Of a DNA stretch of 64,000 nucleotides, positions 50,953 through 59,093 are shown one piece after another. Source of the DNA: JAAYDS01 sp012729155 (GTDB taxonomy: Bacteria > Chloroflexota > Anaerolineae > UBA1429); NCBI GenBank assembly GCA_036774405.1, contig DAIPBO010000003.1, positions 104,577 to 168,576 of the forward strand, written 5' to 3'. Position numbers and translations under genes: made by a program. The notes beneath the pieces are model-generated. The model had not been told where the DNA came from. It saw nothing but the letters and a program-made list of their open reading frames with translations, and searched no databases. Every line of letters starts with the position of its first letter. The first letter of the stretch is position 1.

Positions 50953-52009
50953 TGTCTTCCACCTCGCCCTTGTCCGAGTACAGGAGGCAGCGAACCATAT
51001 GACCGTCTCCGATGTTTGTCTCGGCAGGCACCGCGGCGTCGCACACACCCGGCATAAAGCTGTCGCAGCGCGGGTGGAAGGGGCAGCCATTGATGGTGGC
51101 ATACGGATCGGGCACCACGCCGCGGATGGGGGCGAGGCGCTCTTTGGTGGTGCTGCCTACGTGAGGGATGGAGCGCAAGAGCGCCGCTGTGTAGGGATGC
51201 TTGGGATCGTAGAACAGCGTCTCGACGTCTGCCATCTCGACGATGCGGCCGAGATACATGACGCCGACGGTGTCGCACATCTGGGCCACAACGCCGAGGT
51301 TGTGCGTGATGAACACGATGGTCATGCCCATCTCGCCCTGCAGCTCGCGCATCAGGTCGAGGATCTGGGCCTCGGTGGTTACGTCGAGGGCGGTGGTGGG
51401 CTCATCGGCAAAGAGGAGCGCTGGCCGACAGGAGAGGGCCAGTGCCACCATGGCACGCTGACGCATGCCGCCCGAGAGTTCGTGCGGGTAGCGCTTGACG
51501 AGGTCGGCCGGGTTGGGCAGGCCCACGCGGCCGACGATGTCGACGGCGCGGTCCATGGCCTCGCGCCTGTTCACATCCTGATGCAGGATGATGGTCTCGG
51601 CCACCTGGTTGCCCACGGTGTACGAGGGGTTGAGCGAAGTCATGGGCTCTTGGAAGATCATGCCCATCTCGGCACCACGGATGGAGCGCGCCTTGGGGCC
51701 GTTGGCCTCGAGCTCAGTCATCTCGACGGACTCGATGACCTTGTAGCCGTCTTTGGTGCGTTCGCCGCGGTTAAAGATGATGCTGCCCTCGACGATACGC
51801 CCAGGCTTGGGCACAAGGCGCATGACAGAGAGAGATGTCACGCTCTTGCCGCAGCCAGATTCGCCCACGAGGCCCATGACGCGGCCGTAGGGCACATCAA
51901 AGCTGACGCCGTTGAGGGCTCGTGAGACGCCCAGGTCGGTGAAAAAGTAGGTCTTGAGATTGTTGATGCTCAGCACCGGGGGCTGCCCGTTTGCCGTCTT
52001 TGCTTCCAT
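50945..52009 (-). CDS. Peptide ABC transporter ATP-binding protein (DppD type)
   Basis: A 354-aa ATPase partner of the DppF-type protein. Motifs: NLKTYFFTDLGVSRALNGVSFDV at the start, Walker A GESGCGKSVTSLSVMRL, FQEPMTSLNPSYTVGNQ, signature LSGGMRQRAMVALALSCRP, Walker B LLFADEPTTALDVT, and GCPFHPRCDSFMPGVC near the end. An insertion NRGERTKDGYKVIESVEMTE between Walker A and Q-loop is longer than in E. coli DppD. ATG 52009 lies 20 nt after the permease stop. Confidence 0.94.
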   Translation of the reverse strand: MEAKTANGQPPVLSINNLKTYFFTDLGVSRALNGVSFDVPYGRVMGLVGESGCGKSVTSLSVMRLVPKPGRIVEGSIIFNRGERTKDGYKVIESVEMTELEANGPKARSIRGAEMGMIFQEPMTSLNPSYTVGNQVAETIILHQDVNRREAMDRAVDIVGRVGLPNPADLVKRYPHELSGGMRQRAMVALALSCRPALLFADEPTTALDVTTEAQILDLMRELQGEMGMTIVFITHNLGVVAQMCDTVGVMYLGRIVEMADVETLFYDPKHPYTAALLRSIPHVGSTTKERLAPIRGVVPDPYATINGCPFHPRCDSFMPGVCDAAVPAETNIGDGHMVRCLLYSDKGEVEDNG

Positions 52010-52029
52010 GGCTAAACAGTGCCTCCTTG

Positions 52030-53178
52030 CTAGATCGAGTAGGGGTCGACGGCGTCGCGGAGGCCATCGCCCAAGAAGCTGAACAGCAGCACGGTGATGA
52101 TGACCGCCACGCCAGGGATGATCAGCCACGGCTGTTGCAGGACCACCGATACCTGCTGAGCATCTTTGAGCAGGGCGCCCCAGCTCACCAGAGGTGGCAT
52201 GATGCCCAGGCCGAGAAAGCTGAGCTGCGTCTCGCCGAGGATCATGCCGGGGATGGCCAGCGCTGCCACCACGATGATATGGCTGGCGGCGTTGGGCAGC
52301 ATGTGGATAAAGATGATACGCCGATCGTTGGCGCCTGCAGCCAGTGCGGCCATGGTAAAGTCAGAGTTGCTGTAGGACATCACCTTGGCGCGCAGTTGGC
52401 GAGCCAGGCCCGTCCAGTTCACCAGAGATAGGATGACAGTGATGAGAAAATAGCGGTGCAGCGGCGTGAACGTGCTCGAGCTTTTGGGCAGGGCAGCAGC
52501 CAGGGCGGCCCACAGAGGAACTGTGGGAAAGCTGGCGATGATCTCGATGACGCGCTGCATCACGTCGTCGATCATGCCGCCATAGTAGCCAGAGGCGGTG
52601 CCCATGATAGAGCCAAAGATAATGGACATGGCCACACCCAACAGGCCGACAGTCATCGAGATCTGTCCACCCATCAGCACACGCGTCATCATGCAACGGC
52701 CCAGCGGGTCGGCACCAAAGGGATAAACCCGGTTCGGGGCGTCGAGCCCAAACAGGTGGATGTCGCTCTTGATGAACCCTAGCAGGGTGTAGGGGTCGCC
52801 TTTGACAAAGAACTTGATGGGGTGGTAGGTGCTCTCGTCTTTGACGTACTTGAACTTGAAGGCCACCGGATCGAGCTCTGTGGTGATGGCCATGGCGTGG
52901 GGCCGCAAGGTAAACTTGCCGGTCTGATCGTGGAACACGATGGGCGTTGGCGGTCCAGAGACATAGTTCGAGTCTTGGCGTAGATAGTCATTGGGGCCGA
53001 GGAAAGGCGCCAGCGCGATGATGGTGTAGCCAATGATGAGGCCGATGAGGCCGATCATCGCCAGGGCGTTGCGCCTGAAGCGTAGCGCCATAAGGCGCCA
53101 CTGCGACATCAAACCGACCTCGGACACCGGCTCGGCGATCAATTCCTCGCGCGGGAGGGTAGGGACTGCTTCGGTCAT
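52030..53178 (-). CDS. Peptide ABC transporter permease (DppC type)
   Basis: A 382-aa permease, longer than the usual 280-300 aa because of an extended periplasmic loop between helices 1 and 2 (LRQDSNYVSGPPTPIVFHDQTG and following, about 90 residues). This extension is typical of ABC systems that use large family-5 binding proteins. The usual YPFGADPLGRCMMTRVLMG comes next, then the membrane domain with the EAA loop DFTMAALAAGANDRRIIFIHMLPN. ATG 53178 lies 19 nt after the DppB-type stop. Confidence 0.93.
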   Translation of the reverse strand: MTEAVPTLPREELIAEPVSEVGLMSQWRLMALRFRRNALAMIGLIGLIIGYTIIALAPFLGPNDYLRQDSNYVSGPPTPIVFHDQTGKFTLRPHAMAITTELDPVAFKFKYVKDESTYHPIKFFVKGDPYTLLGFIKSDIHLFGLDAPNRVYPFGADPLGRCMMTRVLMGGQISMTVGLLGVAMSIIFGSIMGTASGYYGGMIDDVMQRVIEIIASFPTVPLWAALAAALPKSSSTFTPLHRYFLITVILSLVNWTGLARQLRAKVMSYSNSDFTMAALAAGANDRRIIFIHMLPNAASHIIVVAALAIPGMILGETQLSFLGLGIMPPLVSWGALLKDAQQVSVVLQQPWLIIPGVAVIITVLLFSFLGDGLRDAVDPYSI

Positions 53179-53197
53179 CTTCAGCGCCTCCTATGAC

Positions 53198-54181
53198 TCA
53201 CTCAAACCGGATTCGCGGGTCGAGCCATGCGAGCAGAATATCTGCCAGCAGGTTGCCAATCAGCAGCGTGATGGCCAGGAACACCAAAAAGCTGGCTGCG
53301 AGGTACATATCCTGCTGCAACAGCGCCCTAAAGTAGAGCGGGCCAGTGGTGGGCAGGTTGAGCACGATGGCGACAACAGTCTCGCCCGAGATGATGGCCG
53401 GTAGGCTCATGCCCAGCACCATCACCAGAGGATGCAAGGCATTGCGCACAGCATGCTTCCAGATGACGCGTCGCTCGAGCAAGCCCTTGGAGCGCGCCGT
53501 CTGCACATATTGCATGCCGAGTACGTCGAGCAGGTTGGAGCGCATGACGCGGCTAAGCCAAGCCGTGTTGTGCGCGCCGATGACGACGATGGGAATCCAG
53601 ATATGTTTGAGCAGGTCGACGAACTTGTCCCAGCTCCAGGGTGCGTTCACAAACTGATCAGAGTAGAGTCCGCCTACATGCAAACCCAAGGTGCGCTGCG
53701 CAAAGACCATCACCACCAGGGCCAGCAGAAAGGCCGGCACCGAGAGGCCGATGAACTGAAAGACGGTGATGGTATAGTCGAGCGCAGTGCGGCGATGGGT
53801 GGCCGAGTACACACCGACAACGATCGATACGGTCCATGAGAAGATCAGGGTGAGGACTGAGATGATGATGGTAAAGGGCAGACGGGCAAACACCAGGGTG
53901 CGTGCCGGCATGTTGTACTCGAACGATTCGCCAAAGTCGCCCGTGACGAACCTTGAGATCCACTTCCAGAACTTGAGATAGATGGGGTCGTTGACACCAT
54001 ATTGGATCTCGAGGGCCTTGATCTGGGCCTGAGAGAGGTCGCCACCAAGCAAGCGGATGCGCTGCAACTCGAACTCGAGATAAGAGCCGGGCGGCAGCTC
54101 GATGATGACGAAACCGATGACCATGACAAAGATGAGCGTGACAAATAGGTAGCCCACGCGCCTGATGATGTAGTTGAGCAT
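53198..54181 (-). CDS. Peptide ABC transporter permease (DppB type)
   Basis: A 327-aa permease starting MLNYIIRRVGYLFVTLIFVMVIG, a typical first helix. It then has PPGSYLEFELQRIRLLGGDLSQAQIKALEIQYG and WISRFVTGDFGESF, and the EAA loop YVQTARSKGLLERRVIWKHAVRNALHP. GGGGGTG before ATG 54181 sets the start; an upstream in-frame reading to 54247 runs through the intercistronic hairpin and is rejected. It follows the binding-protein gene after that hairpin. Confidence 0.94.
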   Translation of the reverse strand: MLNYIIRRVGYLFVTLIFVMVIGFVIIELPPGSYLEFELQRIRLLGGDLSQAQIKALEIQYGVNDPIYLKFWKWISRFVTGDFGESFEYNMPARTLVFARLPFTIIISVLTLIFSWTVSIVVGVYSATHRRTALDYTITVFQFIGLSVPAFLLALVVMVFAQRTLGLHVGGLYSDQFVNAPWSWDKFVDLLKHIWIPIVVIGAHNTAWLSRVMRSNLLDVLGMQYVQTARSKGLLERRVIWKHAVRNALHPLVMVLGMSLPAIISGETVVAIVLNLPTTGPLYFRALLQQDMYLAASFLVFLAITLLIGNLLADILLAWLDPRIRFE

Positions 54182-54215
54182 CGCACCCCCTTGTACTTGG
54201 TCTTGCACCTGCCAT

Positions 54216-54247
54216 ATGAGAGAGGGGAGGGGACTCCCCTCTCTCAT
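54216..54247 (-). terminator. Intercistronic hairpin between SBP and permease genes
   Basis: A perfect 14-bp stem ATGAGAGAGGGGAG / CTCCCCTCTCTCAT with a 4-nt loop lies between the binding-protein stop (54276) and the DppB-type start (54181). There is no U tract. Such hairpins commonly stabilise the binding-protein mRNA, so more of it is made than of the membrane subunits; partial termination is the alternative. Confidence 0.65.
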
Positions 54248-54275
54248 TCGTTACGGTGCGGTGATCAGGGCCGCG

Positions 54276-56408
54276 CTACGCCTTCCAGTAGAAGAGCTCT
54301 GGATTGTGGATAGCTGGATGCGGCACGATCCACGGGTCGCAAAAGCCACCCAACTTGAGGTCTTCTTTGTCGGGCACATTCATGAGGTTCTTGTTCTTGA
54401 TGAACATACGAACCTGGTTGGCCACTGAACCCATGCCAAAGCCACCCTGCTCGACATGGATGTCGATCAGGTCCCAGACGATCTGCATACGGACCATCTC
54501 GTCAGGCTCGAGCAGTGCTTCGGTGAGCATGTCTTGCATTCTGGGAATGACGGTGTCGGCAAAGCCCGACTCTGTCGAAGCCCAACGCGGCGGCGTGCGA
54601 TCCCACGGGCTCTTGTCGAGCTCGGTGTCTTCCTTGTCGGTGCCCAGCTGCTGGTAGCGGTTGCCGCAGAGCGGAGCAAAGCGCTCGTGCTCGTTGGGGA
54701 CCAACCAGCTCGGGTAAACGAGAAGGTCGGGGCCGTCAGAGGCGCCCCAGCCACCGCGGATCTCGAGCTTGCCGGCATTCCAGAGCGTGCCGAACTCGGC
54801 GGGCGGGATGGGGTTCTGCACGATAAAGAGGCCGGCATCATTCCAGCCCTTGGTGCAGATCTCCAGGCCCTGGACGTTCATGGCGCTCATGTCAGCCGGA
54901 TAGTCGATGCTGATCTCGAGCTTGGAGCCATCGGGGAACTCGCGCCAGCCATCGCCGTCCGAGTCAACCACGCCAATGCCGTCGAGCAGGCTCTTGGCCT
55001 TTTCGATGTCATACTCCACGAACATGTCGCGCCACTTGGCGTACATCTCGCGGGCCTGGTCGTTGAACTGGAACTCGATGGCCTTGGGGCTCATCGTACC
55101 CGAAGTCAGCTCACCAGTGCCAAAGAAGATCGTCTTTTGGATGGTGGCACGGTCCATGCAGTGTCCCATGGCGCGCTTGAAATCGGGATTGCGGTAGAGC
55201 TCGCGCTTTTTGTCGTCGGGCGTGTCAAAGTTGTGGAAGTAGTAGACGCCCGATCCACCACCACCATCGATGAGCATCAGGATATAGTTGCCTGCATCCT
55301 GACCCTCGGTGACCGTCGCGATGTCCGAATAGGCCATGCTATGGTTCACGGCTGGCAGATAATCCACACCACCCTGAAGCACGGTCAACACCTGCACCTG
55401 GGGATCCTGGATCATCTTTTCATCGATGCCGTCGAGGTACGGAAGCTGGTTGCCCTCGGTATCGACGCAGTAGTAGTACGGGTTGCGCTTCCAGACGCGC
55501 TGCTGCCCCGGATCATACGTTTCGCAGACCCATGCCGACAGGGCCGGGCAGTCGGGGTTCTGACGGTAGAGGATCTTTTCGCGCAGCGTCTCCATGTCGG
55601 CCATCTCGGTATTATATACCGGATGGAACTGCTCGAGATAGTGCTTGGGCGCGATAAAGCGCGGGCCCACGTTGCCGTTGACCCACATGGCCAGGCGCTT
55701 GAGCGTCAGAGGCGCAGACACGGCGTACTTGAGCGTGAGGGTATAGTCATCGACCCTGATCATCTCGACCAGCTCGCCACCAGCCTGCCCAAAGTCGGGT
55801 GGCTGATCGGGAAAGTCGGTGTTCAGGACGAGATCGTTCCACCAGAAGAGGACATCGTCGATGGTGCAGGGCTCACCATCAGACCATTTCACGCCCTCAC
55901 GGATGTGGATGGTCCATTCGCTGTTGTCTTCGTTGGTCTCCCAGGTATCGCAGAGGCCTGGGGCGATGCCCAAGCCATCGTCGATCCAGCGGAAGGGCGA
56001 GTGGCCGTACATCCACTCTTCGGTGCCGTTGCCCAGGTTGGGATGGAAGCTGCGGATGCGGCCGCCGTAGGTGCCGACGCCGTCGACGCCCGACAGCGTG
56101 AGGGGCACCTTGGGAAGGCGATCAGCAAGAGGCGGCAGTTGGCCGGCGGCGACGAGCTCGGCGAGCTCGGGCGCCTCTTTGGCGGCGACAGCCGTGGGCA
56201 CGGGGGTCGCCGTAGCGGCCACGGTCGGGATGGGCGTGTTGGTAGCTGCCGGAGCCGGTTGAGCGGCAGCGGGGGCCTCAGCGGCCGGTGCCGCTGGGGC
56301 TGGCGCCTCAGTGGCCGGCGCCTTGGCGCAGGCCGCCAGCGCTACGCCGACAGTACCCATGGCAGATGCGAATAGAAACTCACGACGGTTCAGTTGAATC
56401 CTCGGCAT
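54276..56408 (-). CDS. Large family-5 extracellular solute-binding lipoprotein
   Basis: A 710-aa substrate-binding protein, larger than DppA/OppA (about 540 aa). The N-terminus has a Tat-like NRREFLFASAMG, a lipobox VALAAC, and an Ala/Pro/Glu/Thr-rich linker of about 60 residues. The SBP_bac_5 domain carries WTIHIREGVKWSDGEPCTIDDVLFWW near residue 165 and the segment VDTEGNQLPYLDGIDEKM, seen in the large class that goes with long-loop DppC permeases. Ligand unknown (peptide or oligosaccharide). ATG 56408 is preceded by GAAGGAG. The promoter lies 400 nt further upstream. Confidence 0.94.
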   Translation of the reverse strand: MPRIQLNRREFLFASAMGTVGVALAACAKAPATEAPAPAAPAAEAPAAAQPAPAATNTPIPTVAATATPVPTAVAAKEAPELAELVAAGQLPPLADRLPKVPLTLSGVDGVGTYGGRIRSFHPNLGNGTEEWMYGHSPFRWIDDGLGIAPGLCDTWETNEDNSEWTIHIREGVKWSDGEPCTIDDVLFWWNDLVLNTDFPDQPPDFGQAGGELVEMIRVDDYTLTLKYAVSAPLTLKRLAMWVNGNVGPRFIAPKHYLEQFHPVYNTEMADMETLREKILYRQNPDCPALSAWVCETYDPGQQRVWKRNPYYYCVDTEGNQLPYLDGIDEKMIQDPQVQVLTVLQGGVDYLPAVNHSMAYSDIATVTEGQDAGNYILMLIDGGGGSGVYYFHNFDTPDDKKRELYRNPDFKRAMGHCMDRATIQKTIFFGTGELTSGTMSPKAIEFQFNDQAREMYAKWRDMFVEYDIEKAKSLLDGIGVVDSDGDGWREFPDGSKLEISIDYPADMSAMNVQGLEICTKGWNDAGLFIVQNPIPPAEFGTLWNAGKLEIRGGWGASDGPDLLVYPSWLVPNEHERFAPLCGNRYQQLGTDKEDTELDKSPWDRTPPRWASTESGFADTVIPRMQDMLTEALLEPDEMVRMQIVWDLIDIHVEQGGFGMGSVANQVRMFIKNKNLMNVPDKEDLKLGGFCDPWIVPHPAIHNPELFYWKA

Positions 56409-56808
56409 TGCTTGGTCTCCTTCAAAGTACGTTCTGGACGTTGTGCTTGCCAGGCATCGTGAGGCGTGATGGGCCCCCCTCTCTCGGAGTGAGATACAGT
56501 TGAACGGCGTCTACCCTCTTGTGCTGGCCCATGTTTCCAGCGAGGCCGCCGCACTCCGCAAACCAGGTGCCCCTTGGGGCACGTATAAAAACAGCGCGAC
56601 ACAAGGCCGCGCCTGCACTGTGTGGCATATGAGAGGCCCCAGAACGTGACCACAGCATACCGTGGCAAGAACATTCCAGGGCTCCGTCAAAGTCGGCAAC
56701 GTCCTGCCGATAGAGTGAACGATCCGGTCTACCAGCCATTGGTTCCTTGATTCGCATGGCGCCGACTTTGTCGGCTCATCGACGCTGATGATCAGCTAAC
56801 GCCAACAT
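56409..56808 (-). ncRNA. Long structured 5' leader of the second peptide ABC operon (candidate riboregulator)
   Basis: From the promoter at 56815-56843, transcription would run about 400 nt before ATG 56408, with no convincing frame. Near its 5' end GCCGAC-AAA-GTCGGC (56761-56775) can fold locally, or its CAAAGTCGGC part can pair with GCCGACTTTG 60 nt downstream (plus-strand 56688-56697). The two pairings exclude each other. Further on come a terminator-like hairpin with five U's (56587-56615) and then a GTGCCCC-AA-GGGGCAC hairpin. No known riboswitch class core is recognised. Confidence 0.45.
56587..56615 (-). terminator. Terminator-like hairpin inside the leader of the peptide ABC operon
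   Basis: On the minus strand CAGGCGCG pairs with CGCGCTG (one bulge) across a 9-nt loop and is followed by TTTTT. It lies about 180 nt before the start codon of the first gene, the layout of transcription attenuation. Confidence 0.5.
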
Positions 56809-56814
56809 GGTGCG

Positions 56815-56843
56815 AGTATATCACCCGACGCTGAGCGCGTCAA
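56815..56843 (-). promoter_or_regulatory. Promoter of the second peptide ABC operon
   Basis: On the minus strand TTGACG (56838-56843), 17-nt spacer, TATACT (56815-56820). It is the best promoter match between the operon and its divergent neighbour. Confidence 0.72.
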
Positions 56844-56927
56844 CCCTTCAGACGGCTGGCATTGTGCCTCAACCTCTGCACCCCGTCAAGCGACACGGGC
56901 CGAGCTGGTCTCTGGGCAAAGCGGCGC

Positions 56928-56956
56928 GTGACAACCTGTACCATCTGTACTACGAT
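56928..56956 (+). promoter_or_regulatory. Promoter of the UDG-fold gene
   Basis: GTGACA (56928-56933), 17-nt spacer, TACGAT (56951-56956). A start near 56963 leaves a 20-nt leader with GGAGGAG before ATG 56984, which argues against longer N-termini. Confidence 0.6.
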
Positions 56957-56983
56957 GGGCCTATAGGCATTGCGGAGGAGGCG

Positions 56984-57598
56984 ATGCGTTCCAGCGAAGC
57001 GGTGGTCTGTCCGGCGCTTTCGTGCGAGGGCGTGCAGATGGAGCGACGCTACCTGCCCAACATTGCGGTGGCGCCGCCGGCAGTCAAAGTGGTGTTGATC
57101 AGCGAGGCGGCGGCGGCCGTGGAGGGAGACGACTATTACCAGGGGCCGGCGGCGCTATACGAACAGACGACGTTGGCGGCCTTTGCCAGCGCGGGGCTCG
57201 AGGCAGGCTCGCTGCGTGCGCTGCTCGAGCGCGGCATCTATTGCACCACGGCGGTAAAGTGCGGCAAGGTGGGGTACAGCGTGCCGACGGCGGCCATCAG
57301 ATCTTGTTCGCTGCTGTTGGAGCGCGAGCTGGCGCTTTTCACAGGCGTGCGCGCCTATCTGCTGATGGGCGATGTGGCCATCAAGGCCGTGAACGCCATT
57401 GCGCGGCGCAATCGAGAGGCGCGGCCCATCCCCGCTGGCCCGACGTATCGCATACGGGGTGGCGAGTTCTGGTGGCGCGGCGCGCGGGCGTTCCCCTCGT
57501 ATCTACAGGCCGGGCCGAGCTATGGTATCGAAAAGACCAAAGTCGCGATGATCGCCGAGGATATCGCGGCTGCGCTGCGCCTGGCCAGCGGCGGCTGA
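56984..57598 (+). CDS. Fe-S uracil-DNA-glycosylase-superfamily protein with altered active-site motifs
   Basis: A 204-aa protein with the UDG fold. The segment GIYCTTAVKCGK...IRSCSLLLERELALF followed by AYLLMGDVAIKAV follows the family 4/5 pattern (xYxTNxVKCxPP...C..yL..qL), so Cys93 and Cys108, with Cys9 and Cys14 at the N-terminus, could hold a [4Fe-4S] cluster. Motif 1, normally GEAPG, reads SEAAA (40-44), and the HPS motif reads FPSYL (170-174) without the His. It may therefore bind DNA or nucleotide with changed or no glycosylase activity. Groups with such changes exist among UDG-like proteins. Stand-alone gene with its own promoter. Confidence 0.8.
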   Translation: MRSSEAVVCPALSCEGVQMERRYLPNIAVAPPAVKVVLISEAAAAVEGDDYYQGPAALYEQTTLAAFASAGLEAGSLRALLERGIYCTTAVKCGKVGYSVPTAAIRSCSLLLERELALFTGVRAYLLMGDVAIKAVNAIARRNREARPIPAGPTYRIRGGEFWWRGARAFPSYLQAGPSYGIEKTKVAMIAEDIAAALRLASGG

Positions 57599-57787
57599 GC
57601 GCTCGATCGCGATTCTGCCTGGCAGTGGCGCCCAAGGCCCTCTTGCGCCGCATCAACACACTGCCCAACTGGCCAGTGTCAGGTCTCGCCTGGTGGCTGA
57701 TGTCGCCTGAGGTCGACGACACTATGCTGTGCAACGTTGCAGCGGTGGTCGCGGCATGGCGCTAAAGGCACTCAGGATGGAACCACG

Positions 57788-59017
57788 ATGAAGAAACCGG
57801 GCATGTTGGGCTGTGCAGTGGGTTTGGTGCTGTTGCTGGGGTGCGCTGCACCCGTTGATGTGGCGGCGCCGGCGTCGGCCACGCGTGTTCCGGAGGCAAC
57901 GAGGGCGGCGACGCCGCGCCCGATGCCAACGCAAACGTTGCCGATCTTGGCGGGGCGGCTGCGGTATGGGGGCGAGGGCGTGGCAGGCGGCGAGGCGCGC
58001 CTCTATCCGGTGGGCTGGGCCGAGGACGGCGCCGAGCCGGTGGCCAGGGCGACTGCCGATGAGGCGGGCAGCTTTGCCTTTTCAGCGCTGCCGCCGGGCG
58101 AATGGGTGCTGGTGGGCGCCTTTGCCGATGGCGACCTCGATGCCGGCGGCTGGCTGCCCGTGATCGTCGACGCCGAGGCCCACGCGTTGCCCGAGGCTGT
58201 GATCGACCTGCAGAGGCCGCTGGCAGTGGCCGAGCCCGCACTCGACGACACCGTCAGCAGCACACCAACTCTCCGGTGGGCGCCGGTTGCTGGCGCCACG
58301 GATTTCGCGTTGCAGGTGATCGATGCCGGGACGACCGCGTTGGCGTTTGATCTGGCGGCGCAGCTGGCTCCTGAACCAGAGCAGTTGGTGGTTCTGCCAC
58401 CGCTGACGCCTGGCCATGCGTATACCTGGAATGTCAAGCTTCTCGATGCGCAGGGCGCCGAGCTGGCTTACGGCGGCGGATCGTTCACCGTTGAGGGCAC
58501 GGCGCTGGTTGCACTGCCTGAGCCGTCGCCGTTGGATGGGCTGCCGCCCGGCTGCCACGATGGCAGCGGCTCGCGGGCTGCGTATGCCGATGTAGAGGGT
58601 CACTATTGCTTTCTGTACCCATTGGCATTTGTTGTTGATGTCAACGATGCCGGGCAGCCGCTGGTGATGGGCCCGGCGCTCGACGACAGCGCCGAGCCGC
58701 TGCGTGCCACGCTGGCCATCGAGGTGAGCGAAGCGCCGCAAGGGCAGACGCTGGCACAGATCGCGGCGAACCTGATCGCCGCCAGTGCTGCGCCGGGCCT
58801 GGCGATGGAGGCGACGCCCATCAGCCTCAGCGGCGTGCCTGCTGTGCTGGTAGCGCCGATGCCGGGGCTGCCCACCGGCCAGATGGTGCTTACGATCGCC
58901 GATGGGCGGCTCTACCAACTGCGGTTTGCGCCCCTGGCGAGCCAATGGCCAGAGGCGGCCGAGCAGGTTGAGACGTTGTACAGCAGTGTCACAGGGTCGC
59001 TGACGTTTCTGCAGTAG
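57788..59017 (+). CDS. Lipoprotein with carboxypeptidase-regulatory-like domain, function unknown
   Basis: A 409-aa exported lipoprotein. The signal (GLVLLLGCAAP) ends in a lipobox Cys near residue 19, then a Thr/Pro linker. Residues ~55-145 resemble a beta-sandwich carrying regulatory-type fold (ARLYPVGWAED, GSFAFSALPPGEWVLVGAFADGD). Residues ~160-255 look like a fibronectin-type fold (TPTLRWAPVAGATDFALQVID, YTWNVKLLD). The C-terminal 150 residues (YCFLYPLAFVVDV to the end) are a separate soluble domain with a PsbP-like order of strands. No enzyme motif is seen. It is likely a surface-exposed protein. Confidence 0.75.
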   Translation: MKKPGMLGCAVGLVLLLGCAAPVDVAAPASATRVPEATRAATPRPMPTQTLPILAGRLRYGGEGVAGGEARLYPVGWAEDGAEPVARATADEAGSFAFSALPPGEWVLVGAFADGDLDAGGWLPVIVDAEAHALPEAVIDLQRPLAVAEPALDDTVSSTPTLRWAPVAGATDFALQVIDAGTTALAFDLAAQLAPEPEQLVVLPPLTPGHAYTWNVKLLDAQGAELAYGGGSFTVEGTALVALPEPSPLDGLPPGCHDGSGSRAAYADVEGHYCFLYPLAFVVDVNDAGQPLVMGPALDDSAEPLRATLAIEVSEAPQGQTLAQIAANLIAASAAPGLAMEATPISLSGVPAVLVAPMPGLPTGQMVLTIADGRLYQLRFAPLASQWPEAAEQVETLYSSVTGSLTFLQ

Positions 59018-59038
59018 CTAGACCGCATGACAAGTGCG

Positions 59039-59068
59039 ACGGGCCCCAGGATGCATCCTGGGGCCCGT
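59039..59068. terminator. Perfect palindromic terminator between convergent genes
   Basis: A 30-bp perfect palindrome with arms ACGGGCCCCAGGA and TCCTGGGGCCCGT around TGCA, followed by TCTTGGTT on the plus strand. It lies between the lipoprotein gene (stop 59017) and the convergent dehydrogenase (stop 59094) and probably serves both. Confidence 0.75.
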
Positions 59069-59093
59069 TCTTGGTTGACGCTCTGGCGGTTGG

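Noticed and set aside
54456..56375. A 639-codon open frame on the plus strand opposite the large binding protein
   Set aside because: It is antisense to a well-supported family-5 binding protein. Its translation is His/Val/Asp-rich without domains, a typical shadow of GC-rich coding sequence.
56807..56983. Extending the UDG-fold protein N-terminus to ATG 56807
   Set aside because: That ATG overlaps the divergent promoter and has no ribosome site. A promoter and GGAGGAG directly precede ATG 56984, where the cysteine motif begins.
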